From: CAVONB01 sp963697205
GTDB taxonomy: Bacteria; Pseudomonadota; Alphaproteobacteria; Rhizobiales; Hyphomicrobiaceae
Assembly (NCBI GenBank): GCA_963697205.1
Contig: CAVONB010000011.1
Location: 62,001-126,000, forward strand
Direction: 5' to 3'
DNA: 64,000 bases
The position numbers were made by a program, and so were the translations under genes. Shown piece by piece: positions 9,942 through 18,989 of the stretch; the stretch's first letter is position 1, and each line of letters begins with the position of its first letter. Under the pieces are notes generated by a model. It was not told the origin of the DNA. It was given only the letters and a program-made list of their open reading frames with translations, and did not search any database.

Positions 9942-10853
9942 ATGTCATCTGCCGCCGCACCCCACCCGACTGCCCTGTCCACCGCCGGTGCCGACGTCGC
10001 ATGGTCGGCGCCCCTGCGCTTCGAGCGCTACGCGCTGCATGTTCGGGATCTGGAGCGGATGCTGGCGTTCTACACCCGCGCCGTCGGCTTGTCGGTGCTC
10101 GACCGCGCATCCGGCGCCGCCCGACTGGGCAACGACGGCGTCGTATTGCTGGAATTGATGGAGCAGCACCAGGCCCTGCCGGACGACAACCGGACCGCCG
10201 GCCTCCACCACGCTGCGTTCCTCATGCCGACGCGTCGTGACCTTGCCGACTGGCACCGCTACTATCTCGGGCAGGGATTTACCCTGAGCCGCACCGGCGA
10301 TCACCACGTCAACGAGGCGCTCTATTTCGACGACCCTGAGGGCAACGGCGTCGAATGCTACGCCGACCGCGAGCCCGGCCACTGGCGCTGGGACGCCGAC
10401 GGCAAGGTCTACATTCCCGCGACACCTGTCGATCTCGACCACCTCGACCGTGACGCGACACCAGACGCCGACCCCGCATCATGGAGCGCGCCGCGCGGCA
10501 TGCGCCTCGGCCACATCAACCTGCGCGTCGGCGATCTCGACGCCGCCGACCGCTTCTATGGCGACCTGCTCGGCCTCGATCACACCTGCCGCCGGCCACA
10601 GATGACGTTCCTCTCCGCCGGGCGCTACCACCATCATATGGCAGCCAACAACTTCACCAGCGCCGGTGCAGGCGCGCGCGATCCGTCCCGCGCCGGCCTC
10701 GCCTGGTTCATGTTCGCAGTCGACGGCCGTTTCGACGACGATGCGGCCGAAAGCCGTCTCACGGCGGCGGGCCACGACGTCGATCTGCAGGTCGGCAGGT
10801 TCGCCGTACGCGATCCCTGGGGCACGCTCATTCACGTGACGGCGACGCGATGA
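9942..10853 (+). CDS. VOC family protein, catechol-2,3-dioxygenase (CatE)-like, two glyoxalase domains
   Basis: Protein of 303 residues with two vicinal-oxygen-chelate repeats. The first (about residues 25-140) has RYALHVRDLERMLAFYTRAV, GLHHAAF (metal His) and ALYFDDPEGNGVECYAD (metal Glu). The second (about 185-300) has GHINLRVGDLDAADRFY and YHHHMAANNF. This layout fits the CatE-type ring-cleavage or glyoxalase-like proteins, which bind a divalent metal through two His and one Glu. The stop overlaps the DUF188 start (ATGA at 10850-10853). The physiological substrate is not evident. Confidence 0.82.
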   Translation: MSSAAAPHPTALSTAGADVAWSAPLRFERYALHVRDLERMLAFYTRAVGLSVLDRASGAARLGNDGVVLLELMEQHQALPDDNRTAGLHHAAFLMPTRRDLADWHRYYLGQGFTLSRTGDHHVNEALYFDDPEGNGVECYADREPGHWRWDADGKVYIPATPVDLDHLDRDATPDADPASWSAPRGMRLGHINLRVGDLDAADRFYGDLLGLDHTCRRPQMTFLSAGRYHHHMAANNFTSAGAGARDPSRAGLAWFMFAVDGRFDDDAAESRLTAAGHDVDLQVGRFAVRDPWGTLIHVTATR

Positions 10854-11302
10854 CCGAGATTTACGTCGACGCCGACGCCTGCCCGGTGAAGGACGAGGCC
10901 GTGCGCGTCGCCGAACGCCACGGCTTCGTCATCCATTTCGTGTCGAATGCCTGGATGCGCCTGCCCGACGGCCCGCTCGTGCGCCGCATGATCGTGTCCG
11001 ACGGCCCCGACGCCGCCGACGATTGGATCGCCGAGCGCATCACCGACCAGGACATCGCCGTCACCGCCGACATCCCGCTCGCCGACCGCTGTCTGAAGGC
11101 CGGTGCCCGCGTCATCGGCCCGACTGGCCGGCCCTTCACCGAAGTCAGCATCGGCATGGCGCTGGCCATGCGCGATCTCTCGCGGCACCTGCGCGAGACC
11201 GGCGAGAGCAAGGGCTACAACGCGTCCTTCACCCGCGCTGATCGTTCGCAATTCCTGCAAGCTCTGGAGACCGCCGTGCAGGCCATCAAGCGGGGCAAGT
11301 GA
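10850..11302 (+). CDS. YaiI/YqxD family (DUF188) protein
   Basis: Protein of 150 residues matching the full-length DUF188 family, a PIN-like fold of unproven function. The N-terminal DADACPVKDEA motif, VSDGPDAADDWIAERI and TADIPLADRCLKAGA are the family's conserved acidic clusters, and the C-terminus has GYNASFTRADRSQFLQALE. It is translationally coupled to the VOC gene by an ATGA overlap. It runs convergently into the PanE-like gene 12 bases away. Confidence 0.9.
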   Translation: MTEIYVDADACPVKDEAVRVAERHGFVIHFVSNAWMRLPDGPLVRRMIVSDGPDAADDWIAERITDQDIAVTADIPLADRCLKAGARVIGPTGRPFTEVSIGMALAMRDLSRHLRETGESKGYNASFTRADRSQFLQALETAVQAIKRGK

Positions 11303-11314
11303 CCCGCGCGCGCC

Positions 11315-12301
11315 CTATAACTGCTCGAGGCCCATCAGCTTGCCGTGCAACAGCGTCGCCACCGCGTCGAGATACGGGCACGGCAATCCCGCGGCGTGGG
11401 CGTAGGCGCGCGGCACGCTGACGATCGGATGGAACTCCACTCGCGCGCCCTTCTCCACGTCCTGCAGCATCGATTGCTTGTGTTGCGCGATAGGTCCCGT
11501 CGCCGGGATCTGGAACTCCCCCGAAACCGTCGAGCCGTGGGCCGCCGCCAGCGCAACGCCCTCTTGGCTCATCCCCGCCAGCATCGTCTGCAGGTCGGGA
11601 TCGCTGCGGATCTGCCCGTTGCGCAGTCCCGTCAGCGCCGCGATCGGCCCCATGCACATCGTGTACATCAGCTTGCGCCAGATCACCGTGCGGATCGGTG
11701 CGTCGATCGCTGACACGATGCCAGCCGCCTCGATCGCTGCGACAAGCGGCTTCAAGGTTGCCTGGCGCGCGGGATCGACGGCGCCGAGCAGGAAGCGGTT
11801 CGGCTCCATCTTGTTCGACACGGTCCCCGGCGCATCGACGGAGTTGGGCGAATGCACGACGCAGCCGACCGCGCGTTCGACCCCGACGATGCGTCTCAGG
11901 TCGCCGTCGGGATCGAGCGTCGCAAGCGCTGGATCGTTGTCGGGTGTGACGCCGGGTAGCGCGACGTTGAGGCCGTACCACCAGGGAATGCCATTGGCGG
12001 CAAAGACCACCGGCTGATCCCGCGTCAAAAGGGGCGCGATGGCGCGCGCAGCGTCCGCGTGATGGTGTCCCTTGGTCGTCACGAACACCGCGTCGACCGG
12101 ACCGGCGGACTCGGCCGAGCGCGCGAGCGTCACCTTCGCGCGTCGCTCGCCGTGCGAGTCCTTGAGCAGGATGCCGCCGGCCGACGCGATGGTGTCGGCT
12201 TGCGATCCCCGTGCGAATACCACCACGTCCGTGCCCGAAAGGGCCAGCCGCGCACCAAGAAAGCTGCCGACGGCGCCGGCGCCGAAAATCGCGACACGCA
12301 T
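11315..12301 (-). CDS. panE: 2-dehydropantoate 2-reductase family protein (PanE/ApbA)
   Basis: NADPH-dependent ketopantoate reductase family, 328 residues. The N-terminal Rossmann motif is IFGAGAVGSFLGARLA, followed by FVTTKGHH, the conserved NGIPWW (Asn-Gly of the active-site loop), and a C-terminal helical domain with the Lys-containing VIWRKLMYTMCMGPIAALTG. In pantothenate synthesis the enzyme reduces ketopantoate to pantoate. Many genomes carry paralogs of unknown substrate, so the pathway role is inferred. The SnoaL-like gene lies about 40 bases upstream in the same direction, probably one transcript. Confidence 0.82.
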   Translation of the reverse strand: MRVAIFGAGAVGSFLGARLALSGTDVVVFARGSQADTIASAGGILLKDSHGERRAKVTLARSAESAGPVDAVFVTTKGHHHADAARAIAPLLTRDQPVVFAANGIPWWYGLNVALPGVTPDNDPALATLDPDGDLRRIVGVERAVGCVVHSPNSVDAPGTVSNKMEPNRFLLGAVDPARQATLKPLVAAIEAAGIVSAIDAPIRTVIWRKLMYTMCMGPIAALTGLRNGQIRSDPDLQTMLAGMSQEGVALAAAHGSTVSGEFQIPATGPIAQHKQSMLQDVEKGARVEFHPIVSVPRAYAHAAGLPCPYLDAVATLLHGKLMGLEQL

Positions 12302-12343
12302 GAGTTTTTGTCCTTCGTCCGTGTGACGTCAGTCAGATGGAAG

Positions 12344-12949
12344 TCAAAACGCCGGTCCGCCCGACAGCCAGTCGCGGCCTTTGGCGTAGAGCGCCTTGAC
12401 GACGTCACCCTTCAGTTGCGGCATGTCGAGCTTCACCTTGAAGCCGATCTCCTGCTGCATGTAGGCCAGATGTCGGTAGCCCTCCGGCAAGTCGGCGAGC
12501 CGCGCCTGGTCGAGCACGAGCTTGGCGGCCGGATCGAGCGGGTCGAGACGGTCCTTTTCGTATATCGGCTGCCGCCGAACCACGCCCCACTTGCCGTTGC
12601 GTCGCTCGATGAAGTCGTAGAACCGGCCGGTGCAAACGACATCACACAGCACGTCGTGCACCTTGGCGCGTTGCGAGATCGTCATTTTGGTCTGCGCGAT
12701 CGCGCGGTCCCCGGCGAGGTCGATGGTCGTGCCGCCAAGGAAGTGGAGGATGCTGACGCCCTTGTCCCAGCCCTCCGCGCTCACGCGAATGAACTCCTCC
12801 GCCGGCGCCTGGAACCACGTCGCCGACATCCATCCGTCGTCGTGCCAGACCGTGCGGAAGCGCTCCCAGTCGCCGGCATCGCGCCACAGCGCCCAGTTCT
12901 CCACGAGATCGCGAATGGCAAAACGGTCGCGCAGTTCGGCGTCGGTCAT
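12344..12949 (-). CDS. Nuclear transport factor 2 / SnoaL-like domain protein
   Basis: Protein of 201 residues with an NTF2-like alpha+beta cone. The N-terminus is typical (LRDRFAIRDLVENWALWRDAGDWERFRTV), followed by ILHFLGGTTIDLAGDRAIAQTKM and GRFYDFIERRNGKWGVVRRQ. Such proteins are small-molecule isomerases, dehydratases or binding proteins, and nothing here fixes the ligand. It is probably cotranscribed with the downstream panE-like gene. Confidence 0.78.
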   Translation of the reverse strand: MTDAELRDRFAIRDLVENWALWRDAGDWERFRTVWHDDGWMSATWFQAPAEEFIRVSAEGWDKGVSILHFLGGTTIDLAGDRAIAQTKMTISQRAKVHDVLCDVVCTGRFYDFIERRNGKWGVVRRQPIYEKDRLDPLDPAAKLVLDQARLADLPEGYRHLAYMQQEIGFKVKLDMPQLKGDVVKALYAKGRDWLSGGPAF

Positions 12950-13071
12950 GGCGGGGTCCTTCTATGGAGAGGCAGGTGGAGAACGGCGGCTCGCGGCGCC
13001 GGTCCGCAATGAAGCGGCATGATCGTTGCCGAAGTCGCCGCCCGGGGCAAGACGTGGTGTGCCGAAAATGA

Positions 13072-13107
13072 TAGCGGCGCCGATCCCGCAGGATCGGCGC
13101 CGCGCTA
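13072..13107 (-). terminator. Rho-independent terminator of rne
   Basis: Inverted repeat GCGGCGCCGATCC / GGATCGGCGCCGC (13074-13086 and 13091-13103) with a 4-nt CGCA loop, and outer pairing ATAGC / GCTAT. On the minus strand the stem is followed by ATCATTTTC, a short U-tract. It lies 62 bases beyond the rne stop. Confidence 0.75.
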
Positions 13108-13168
13108 TGAACGTGTTGATTGGGCCCGGCAACCCAGGCCGCCTGTAGGCACTTGGCCTCAGTTGGCC

Positions 13169-16100
13169 TCAGTTCTCGCCGAGCAGGCGACGCTGCCACC
13201 AGCCGCGCCGTGTCGGCTTCGGTGTGCTGTCCACGGGCTCGGCCTCGGACTGGGCTTCGGCTTCGGAGGCCTGACTCGGCCGCACCACCACACGCTCGAG
13301 CTTGGGCTCGACGGGGCTGGTGTCCACCGTGCGCCGCCGCGGCGCCGGCTCTTCGCGGGCCGGTGCGGTGGCGACGGTCTCTGCCGCCACCGAGAACGTG
13401 ACGACCTCGGCCGCCGCGACCTCCAGGCCGGGGCTTTCGTGCGCCGCTGTCGGGGTGTCACGCGCCTCCCGGTGAACGGCAACGCTGGCTTCAGCGGCAG
13501 GCTCCGGCTCGACTGCGGCGAAGCTCGCCGCTGCGATCGCCGCGGCCACGGCCGCCGCACCCGGGCTGTCCGTATCGCGCGCCGACCTGTCCTGATCGCG
13601 CTGCTCGTCGCGTCGGCCGCCCGCCCAGCGGTCGCGCCCGCGACGCCGGCCACCGCCTTCACCGCGTGGTGCCCGACCACTGCCGGAACTCGACCCGTTC
13701 GTGCCCTCGCTTGCGGCATAAGAGGCCGTCGGGAAGGGGAACTCGACGTCGGGTTGCGGGGCGGAGGCTAGATCGATCGGCATTCCTTCGCCGGTCTCGG
13801 ACGCGGCATCGGCGGCAGTCTCGCCGTCCCGCCGTTCACGGCCCCGCCGGCCGCCACGACGCCCGCGACGCCGGCTGCGCCGAGCGCCCCGCTCGCCGCC
13901 ATCGCGTTCGCCGTCTGCATCGGCGAAGCCGGCCTTGGCGCTCTCTTCGCCATCGTCGTCGTTGTCCGCCTCGGCACCGAAGCTGGCGACCTCGTCGTCG
14001 CCATCGGTGTCGGCGATGTCGCCGCGCACGTCGTCATGGTCGCCGCGATCGGCCTCTCCAGCCTCCCCGCGCCGTCCGCCGCGCCGCCTGCGCCGCCGCC
14101 GCCGCCGGCCGCCATCGCCGCCGGCCTCGCCGTTCCCGTTGTCGGCGTGGCGCGCTTCGCTTTCCTCGCCGACATCGTCGTCGTCGACGGTTTCCGCGAC
14201 CAGCTCCGCCCGCTCGGGCGCGTCTTCGATGGCGTCCTCGTCGTCGAAGCCCCAGTCCATGCTGACAGCTGCCCGCTCGGGCCGCCGCTGCGACTGGGCC
14301 GGCGCCGCGGTCCGCTCGATCGAGAAGTTCGCGCCGTGCATCTTGTCGCTGGCCTGAACCAGGATCGGCACGCTGTAGCGACGCTCCATGTCGATGATGA
14401 AGGCGCGCTTGTTGTTCAGGATGTAAAGCGCAACGGCAACCGGCGTCATGGCGATCACGCCGTTCCGGCTGGAGTTGATCAGCGCGTCCTCCATGCTGCG
14501 CAGCACGGCGAGCGCGACCGATTCCGTCGACCGGACGATGCCGGTGCCCTGGCAGTGCGGACACTGGGAGGTCGAGCCTTCGAGCACGCCCGTCCTGAGC
14601 CGCTGGCGCGACATCTCCAGCAGGCCGAAGTGGCTGATGCGCCCGACCTGGATGCGGGCGCGGTCGAACCGCAGCGCATCCTTGATGCGCCGCTCCACGG
14701 CGCGATTGTTGCGCTTCTCCTCCATGTCGATGAAGTCGATCACGATCAGGCCGGCGAGGTCGCGCAGCTTGAGCTGACGCGCGATTTCGTCAGCGGCCTC
14801 CAGGTTCGTGTTGAGCGCCGTCTCCTCGATCGAGAACTCGCGCGTCGACTTGCCGGAGTTGATGTCGATGGCGACCAGCGCCTCGGTCTGGTTGATGACG
14901 AGGTAGCCGCCGGATTTCAGTGTGACGAACGGGCTGAACATGGCGTTCAGCTGCCGCTCGATCTGGAAACGGTTGAACAGCGGCTCGGGCTCGCGGTAGT
15001 CGATCACGTTCTTGGCGTGGCTCGGCATCAGCATGCGCATGAAATCGCGTGCTTCAGTGTAGGCATGCTCGCCCGCAACCAGAACCTCGTCGACATCCTT
15101 CGTGTAGTGGTCGCGGATCGACCGCTTGATCAGGTCGCCCTCCTCGTAGACGAGCGACGGCGCTGTCGACTGCAGCGTCATGTCCCGCACGTTTTCCCAC
15201 AGCCTCAGCAGGTATTCGAAGTCGCGCTTGATCTCCTGCTGCGTGCGGGCGGCACCGGCGGTCCGGATGATCAGGCCCATGCCCTCCGGCACGTCGAGAT
15301 CCTGCGCAATCGCCTTCAGCCGCTTGCGGTCTTGCGGGTTCGTGATCTTGCGGCTGATGCCGCCGCCGCGCGCGGTATTGGGCATCAAAACGGTGTAGCG
15401 ACCGGCGAGCGACAGGTAGGTGGTGAGCGCGGCGCCCTTGTTGCCACGCTCCTCCTTGACGACCTGCACCAGGATCACCTGACGCCGCTTGATCACCTCT
15501 TGGATCTTGTAGGAGCGCGGGCGCCGGCGCGGCCGCGAGGGTAGTTCCTCGAGTGCGTCCTCCTCCGAGGCGACCTGCTCGACGTCCTCGGCTGCGGGTT
15601 CACCGTCGCTGTCACCTTCGGCGTCGTCGTCGATGTCCTCGACGCCGTCGGCTTCGACCAGGCCGATCGGGTGAGGCGCGTCGTCGATCTCGGCGGCGTC
15701 GTCACCGTCGTCACCGTTGTCGAGATCGTCGAGATCGTCGTCGTCGTCGCTGTCCGCGACCGCCTCCGACAGGCGCTCATCCGCCAGTCCGGCGTCGCTG
15801 GCGCGCGTCAGATGCGGCTCCTCGTCCGACGGTGGCCCCATTGCCGCGATTGCTGCGGCTGCGGCCGCGGCGGCAGCCGATGGCGGCACGCCCTCGATGT
15901 CGCCGTCCGTTGCGCTCTCGGCGTCCTGATCGCCGCCGCCGCGCTCTGCCGAGCGCGCGCCGCCACGTCCGCCATCGCGGTCGCGGCCACCCCGGCGCCG
16001 GCCACGCCCGCGGCGCGCCATGCGTTCCGCGCGTGCATCCGCGGCGGCCTCTTCCTCGGCCTCGGCCGCGGCTTCCTCGTCAAGCAGCGCCTGACGATCC

Positions 16101-16354
16101 GCAACCGGGATCTGGTAGTAGTCCGGATGGATCTCGTTGAAGGCCAGGAAGCCGTGACGGTTCCCGCCGTAGTCTACGAACGCGGCCTGGAGCGACGGCT
16201 CCACGCGCGTGACCTTCGCCAGGTAAATATTGCCGCGCAGCGGTTTACGGGCTGCGGATTCGAAATCGAACTCCTCTACCCGGCCTCCGCGCAGGACCAC
16301 CACCCGAGTCTCCTCGGGGTGGGTGGCATCGATAAGCATCTTGTTGTTCGACAT
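13169..16354 (-). CDS. rne: Ribonuclease E/G family protein, RNase E
   Basis: Endoribonuclease of 1061 residues, the mRNA decay and rRNA processing nuclease. The S1 RNA-binding domain starts at GNIYLAKVTRVEPSLQAAFV (residue 41) but is interrupted at about 91-281 by a low-complexity insertion, first Arg/Gly then strongly acidic, before resuming at YKIQEVIKRRQVILVQV. The catalytic DNase I-like domain has VAIDINSGKSTREFS (Asp497) and LIVIDFIDMEEKRNN (Asp540). The Zn-link is CPHCQGTG (598-605). The C-terminal part after about residue 700 is disordered, with alternating acidic and Arg-rich tracts, the usual degradosome scaffold. The long leader upstream may serve autoregulation. Confidence 0.95.
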   Translation of the reverse strand: MSNNKMLIDATHPEETRVVVLRGGRVEEFDFESAARKPLRGNIYLAKVTRVEPSLQAAFVDYGGNRHGFLAFNEIHPDYYQIPVADRQALLDEEAAAEAEEEAAADARAERMARRGRGRRRGGRDRDGGRGGARSAERGGGDQDAESATDGDIEGVPPSAAAAAAAAAIAAMGPPSDEEPHLTRASDAGLADERLSEAVADSDDDDDLDDLDNGDDGDDAAEIDDAPHPIGLVEADGVEDIDDDAEGDSDGEPAAEDVEQVASEEDALEELPSRPRRRPRSYKIQEVIKRRQVILVQVVKEERGNKGAALTTYLSLAGRYTVLMPNTARGGGISRKITNPQDRKRLKAIAQDLDVPEGMGLIIRTAGAARTQQEIKRDFEYLLRLWENVRDMTLQSTAPSLVYEEGDLIKRSIRDHYTKDVDEVLVAGEHAYTEARDFMRMLMPSHAKNVIDYREPEPLFNRFQIERQLNAMFSPFVTLKSGGYLVINQTEALVAIDINSGKSTREFSIEETALNTNLEAADEIARQLKLRDLAGLIVIDFIDMEEKRNNRAVERRIKDALRFDRARIQVGRISHFGLLEMSRQRLRTGVLEGSTSQCPHCQGTGIVRSTESVALAVLRSMEDALINSSRNGVIAMTPVAVALYILNNKRAFIIDMERRYSVPILVQASDKMHGANFSIERTAAPAQSQRRPERAAVSMDWGFDDEDAIEDAPERAELVAETVDDDDVGEESEARHADNGNGEAGGDGGRRRRRRRRRGGRRGEAGEADRGDHDDVRGDIADTDGDDEVASFGAEADNDDDGEESAKAGFADADGERDGGERGARRSRRRGRRGGRRGRERRDGETAADAASETGEGMPIDLASAPQPDVEFPFPTASYAASEGTNGSSSGSGRAPRGEGGGRRRGRDRWAGGRRDEQRDQDRSARDTDSPGAAAVAAAIAAASFAAVEPEPAAEASVAVHREARDTPTAAHESPGLEVAAAEVVTFSVAAETVATAPAREEPAPRRRTVDTSPVEPKLERVVVRPSQASEAEAQSEAEPVDSTPKPTRRGWWQRRLLGEN

Positions 16355-17284
16355 TGAGTCTTAGCCTTCGCGCGCCGGTAGGGCATGACCGCCTCGGCGG
16401 CCGCAGCGACCGTGACGGTCGCTGCGCGCTCGTGGGCGCGCGCCTTTTCTAAAGTGTACGGTTGATGGGAAGGCAGAGCATCGCGCACCGTCCTGGGCCG
16501 CGCCGCGGCAATGGCGCCGGCGACGCCGTATGGCGTCGCGATGGTGGGCCAAGGACAGGAGCCGCTCTGCATGAGATTGGGCCTTGTGGGTCTGGCGAAG
16601 GGCGGCACGAAGGCCGGACGTCGCCGAATTCTGTTGCAAGTTTCGGTTGCAAATTCCGAGCGAGTACTCTCCGGCGTTCCCGGCGCTACCCATGGGGCGG
16701 CATCCGCGTCGGCCGTCGCAGAGAAGGGGTTGCGCCCACCTTTCACTGGACGCGAGCAAGCCACCGCCTGCGCACGGGCGGCCTGCGCGACACTGGGATG
16801 GCACGGCACGACGATTGGGCTATCGCTGACCGGAAGCTAGACGCGCCCGAGGACCCGGGCTCCCGCGGCAACTACGCTCGAGGAGCCGTCTCTCGTTAGG
16901 CTTGCCGCGCTACGCCAAGCGCTGGCGGCGACCCGTCAGTTCCGTCGCGACGATCGACATGCAATGCCCCCAAGTCCGCTCGGAACGTTCATCGATCCAC
17001 CCGGCGAGGCACAGTCAGCACCCCGGTTGTGCCGGGTTACATGATCGACCGTGCAAGCCCCGCCGCGCGATAAACGATCTCTGCGGGCTGCAGACGCAGT
17101 ATTACGTGCTCACCGCTGGCGTGGCAAGGATGATATGGTGCCGTGATCCTCGTCGCTCCGTCGGCGAGGCGCCAGTGTCACGCTGATTCGGCAAACGCGC
17201 GGTTAACGCGCCAAGTGGTTGCATTGGCACGAAAACTTTCGGTTATGCTCGGCCCCGGAGGCGGGGATCGCGGGAGGCAGGGTC
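16355..17284. other. 930-bp divergent spacer between rne and amiC
   Basis: No convincing protein gene: the short open frames here have no recognisable sequence or ribosome binding site. It should hold the rne promoter with a long 5' leader (hairpins at 16403-16425 and 16520-16539) and the amiC promoter. The amiC-proximal part, near 17195-17260, is relatively AT-richer. An undetected small RNA is possible but I see no proof. Confidence 0.5.
16403..16425 (-). promoter_or_regulatory. Hairpin in the rne leader
   Basis: Perfect inverted repeat GCAGCGACC / GGTCGCTGC with a 5-nt loop, ending 49 bases upstream of the rne start codon. A second perfect stem (GCGACGCC / GGCGTCGC, 16520-16539) lies further upstream. 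RNase E expression is autoregulated through structured 5' leaders in enterobacteria. A similar role here is an inference from position and structure only. Confidence 0.4.
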
Positions 17285-18794
17285 GTGAGGCGTGAAGGGG
17301 GAGGCGACGGGCGCGGGCCTGGTTGGCGTTGGCTGCCGGGTGCCCTTGCCGCGGCCTTGTGCTCGGGCCTATTGGCGAGCGTGAACGGCGCCTGGGCACA
17401 GCAAGCCGGCCGCCTGGACGCCGCGACGGGCGCCCCGGCTGTCGCAACGCCGTCCGGCTGGGGTGCGAGCTTGTCCCGGCCGTCCACGGATGATCGCCCT
17501 AAAGCGCGCCTTGAGACCGCCCCCTCCGGGCCAAAACGTGCGCCCGACAAGCCGGCTGCCGGAGAGGCTGGCCCCTCCAGGCAAGGGCGCGCGGCGGTGA
17601 GCGCTGCTCCAGCCCCCGCGTCCAAAGCCGCAGCGCCCGCCGACGCCCCCCGGATCGACGGTGTCGTCGCCAGCAACGCCCACGTTGTCGCCTCCGCGCA
17701 CGACACGCGCTTTCATCTGACGCTGGCCCGGCCCCTTAAAGCTGAGGTTTATGCGGTCGCCCGGCCGCACCGGATCGTCATCGATTTTCCCGAGGCCGTC
17801 GATTTCCGCCTCCCCCCGCGCGCCGGCCAGGAGGGCGCCGGCCTGGTGGCCTCGTACCGCTCCGGCCTGGTCGCCGCTCAGCAGTCGCGCATCGTGCTGG
17901 ACCTGCGCCGTCCCGTCCGCGTTGCGAGCGCGCAGATGGTCGCCCAGTCGGACGGCAGCGGCGCGTTCGCCGTGTCCCTCGTGCCGATCGCGGAGACCGA
18001 CTTCCTCAAAACCGCCTACGAGCCGCCGAAACTGCGCCGCAAGACGCTGGCCGACGATCCCGCGCCGCCGGCGGCGAAGGCCGTCGGCCGCCCGGTGGTG
18101 GTCATCGATCCTGGTCACGGCGGCATCGATCCCGGCGCCGTCGGCCAGACCGAAATCGCTGAAAAGAATATCGTTCTCGAGGTCGGTCGGCGCTTGAAGG
18201 CGCTGCTCGAAGCCTCCCGCCGTTACGACGTCCGCATGACCCGTGACACCGACGTGTTCGTGCCGCTCGACGAGCGCGTGGCCCAATCCCAGACCGCTGG
18301 GGCCGATCTGTTCATCTCGATCCACGCAGACGCGATCGGTGAGGATGCCGCAGCCAAGGTCCGCGGCGCGACGGTCTACACCCTCTCCGAGCGCGCCTCC
18401 GATAGCGTCGCCCGCCGGCTGGCCGAGAAGGAGAACGCCTCCGACACGCTGGCCGGTCTCGCCACGGTCGCAGCCGATGATCGCGATGTCGTGCGCAACA
18501 TTCTGATAGATCTGATGAAAACGGAGACGTCGCGGTTTTCCTCGGAGTTCGGTCAACTCGTCACGGAGCGCCTGCGACGAACGATCGCCCTATCGCGCAC
18601 GCCGCGGCGTAGCGCCGCGTTCCGTGTGCTCAAGCAGGCCGAAATCACCCTCCGTGCTGATCGAGTTGGGCTATATGAGCCACGCCGCCGACGAAAAGCT
18701 GATGGCCACGCCGGATTGGCAGAACCGCGTGGCCCGGTCATTGTCTGCGGCCGTCGACGCCTATTTCGCCAAGCCCAGGGTGGCCGGGCGCTGA
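17285..18794 (+). CDS. amiC: N-acetylmuramoyl-L-alanine amidase with AMIN domain (AmiC-like), single frameshift
   Basis: Periplasmic zinc amidase that cleaves the stem peptide from peptidoglycan during cell separation. The GTG at 17285 follows GGAGGCAG and starts a signal peptide ending near AWAQQA. An AMIN domain (about residues 130-235, RFHLTLARPLKAEVYAVARP) targets the septum. The Amidase_3 domain begins at VVIDPGHGGIDPGAVG (about 272), with SIHADA as the second zinc His region. An extra A near 18647 shifts the frame before VLIELGYMSHAADEK, so the catalytic Glu and the last 50 residues lie in the next frame, ending at 18794. About 502 residues when corrected. Neighbouring mrcA fits a cell-wall locus conserved in alphaproteobacteria. 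Confidence 0.88.
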
Positions 18795-18989
18795 CCACCA
18801 GCGCTGCCCGCCAGCGGTTTGGCTGTGGACCGGCCGATCGGCCCGCGATCTGGTGTCACTCTGGAAAGTTTGATTTTTTCCCGTCGGAAAGGACGACGTG
18901 CTGCCACATTGCGTGATAGATTGTGCCCCTGCCGCCGACTTGCCGCGGCGCACAAGGCACACTAGAAGCGGTGGCCAGCGCAACGCACG

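Noticed and set aside
14036..15544. 502-residue open frame on the plus strand inside rne
   Set aside because: Antisense shadow of the RNase E catalytic domain; no ribosome binding site or recognisable domain.
16902..17186. 94-residue frame in the rne-amiC spacer
   Set aside because: Composition unlike a protein, no ribosome binding site, no recognisable motif.
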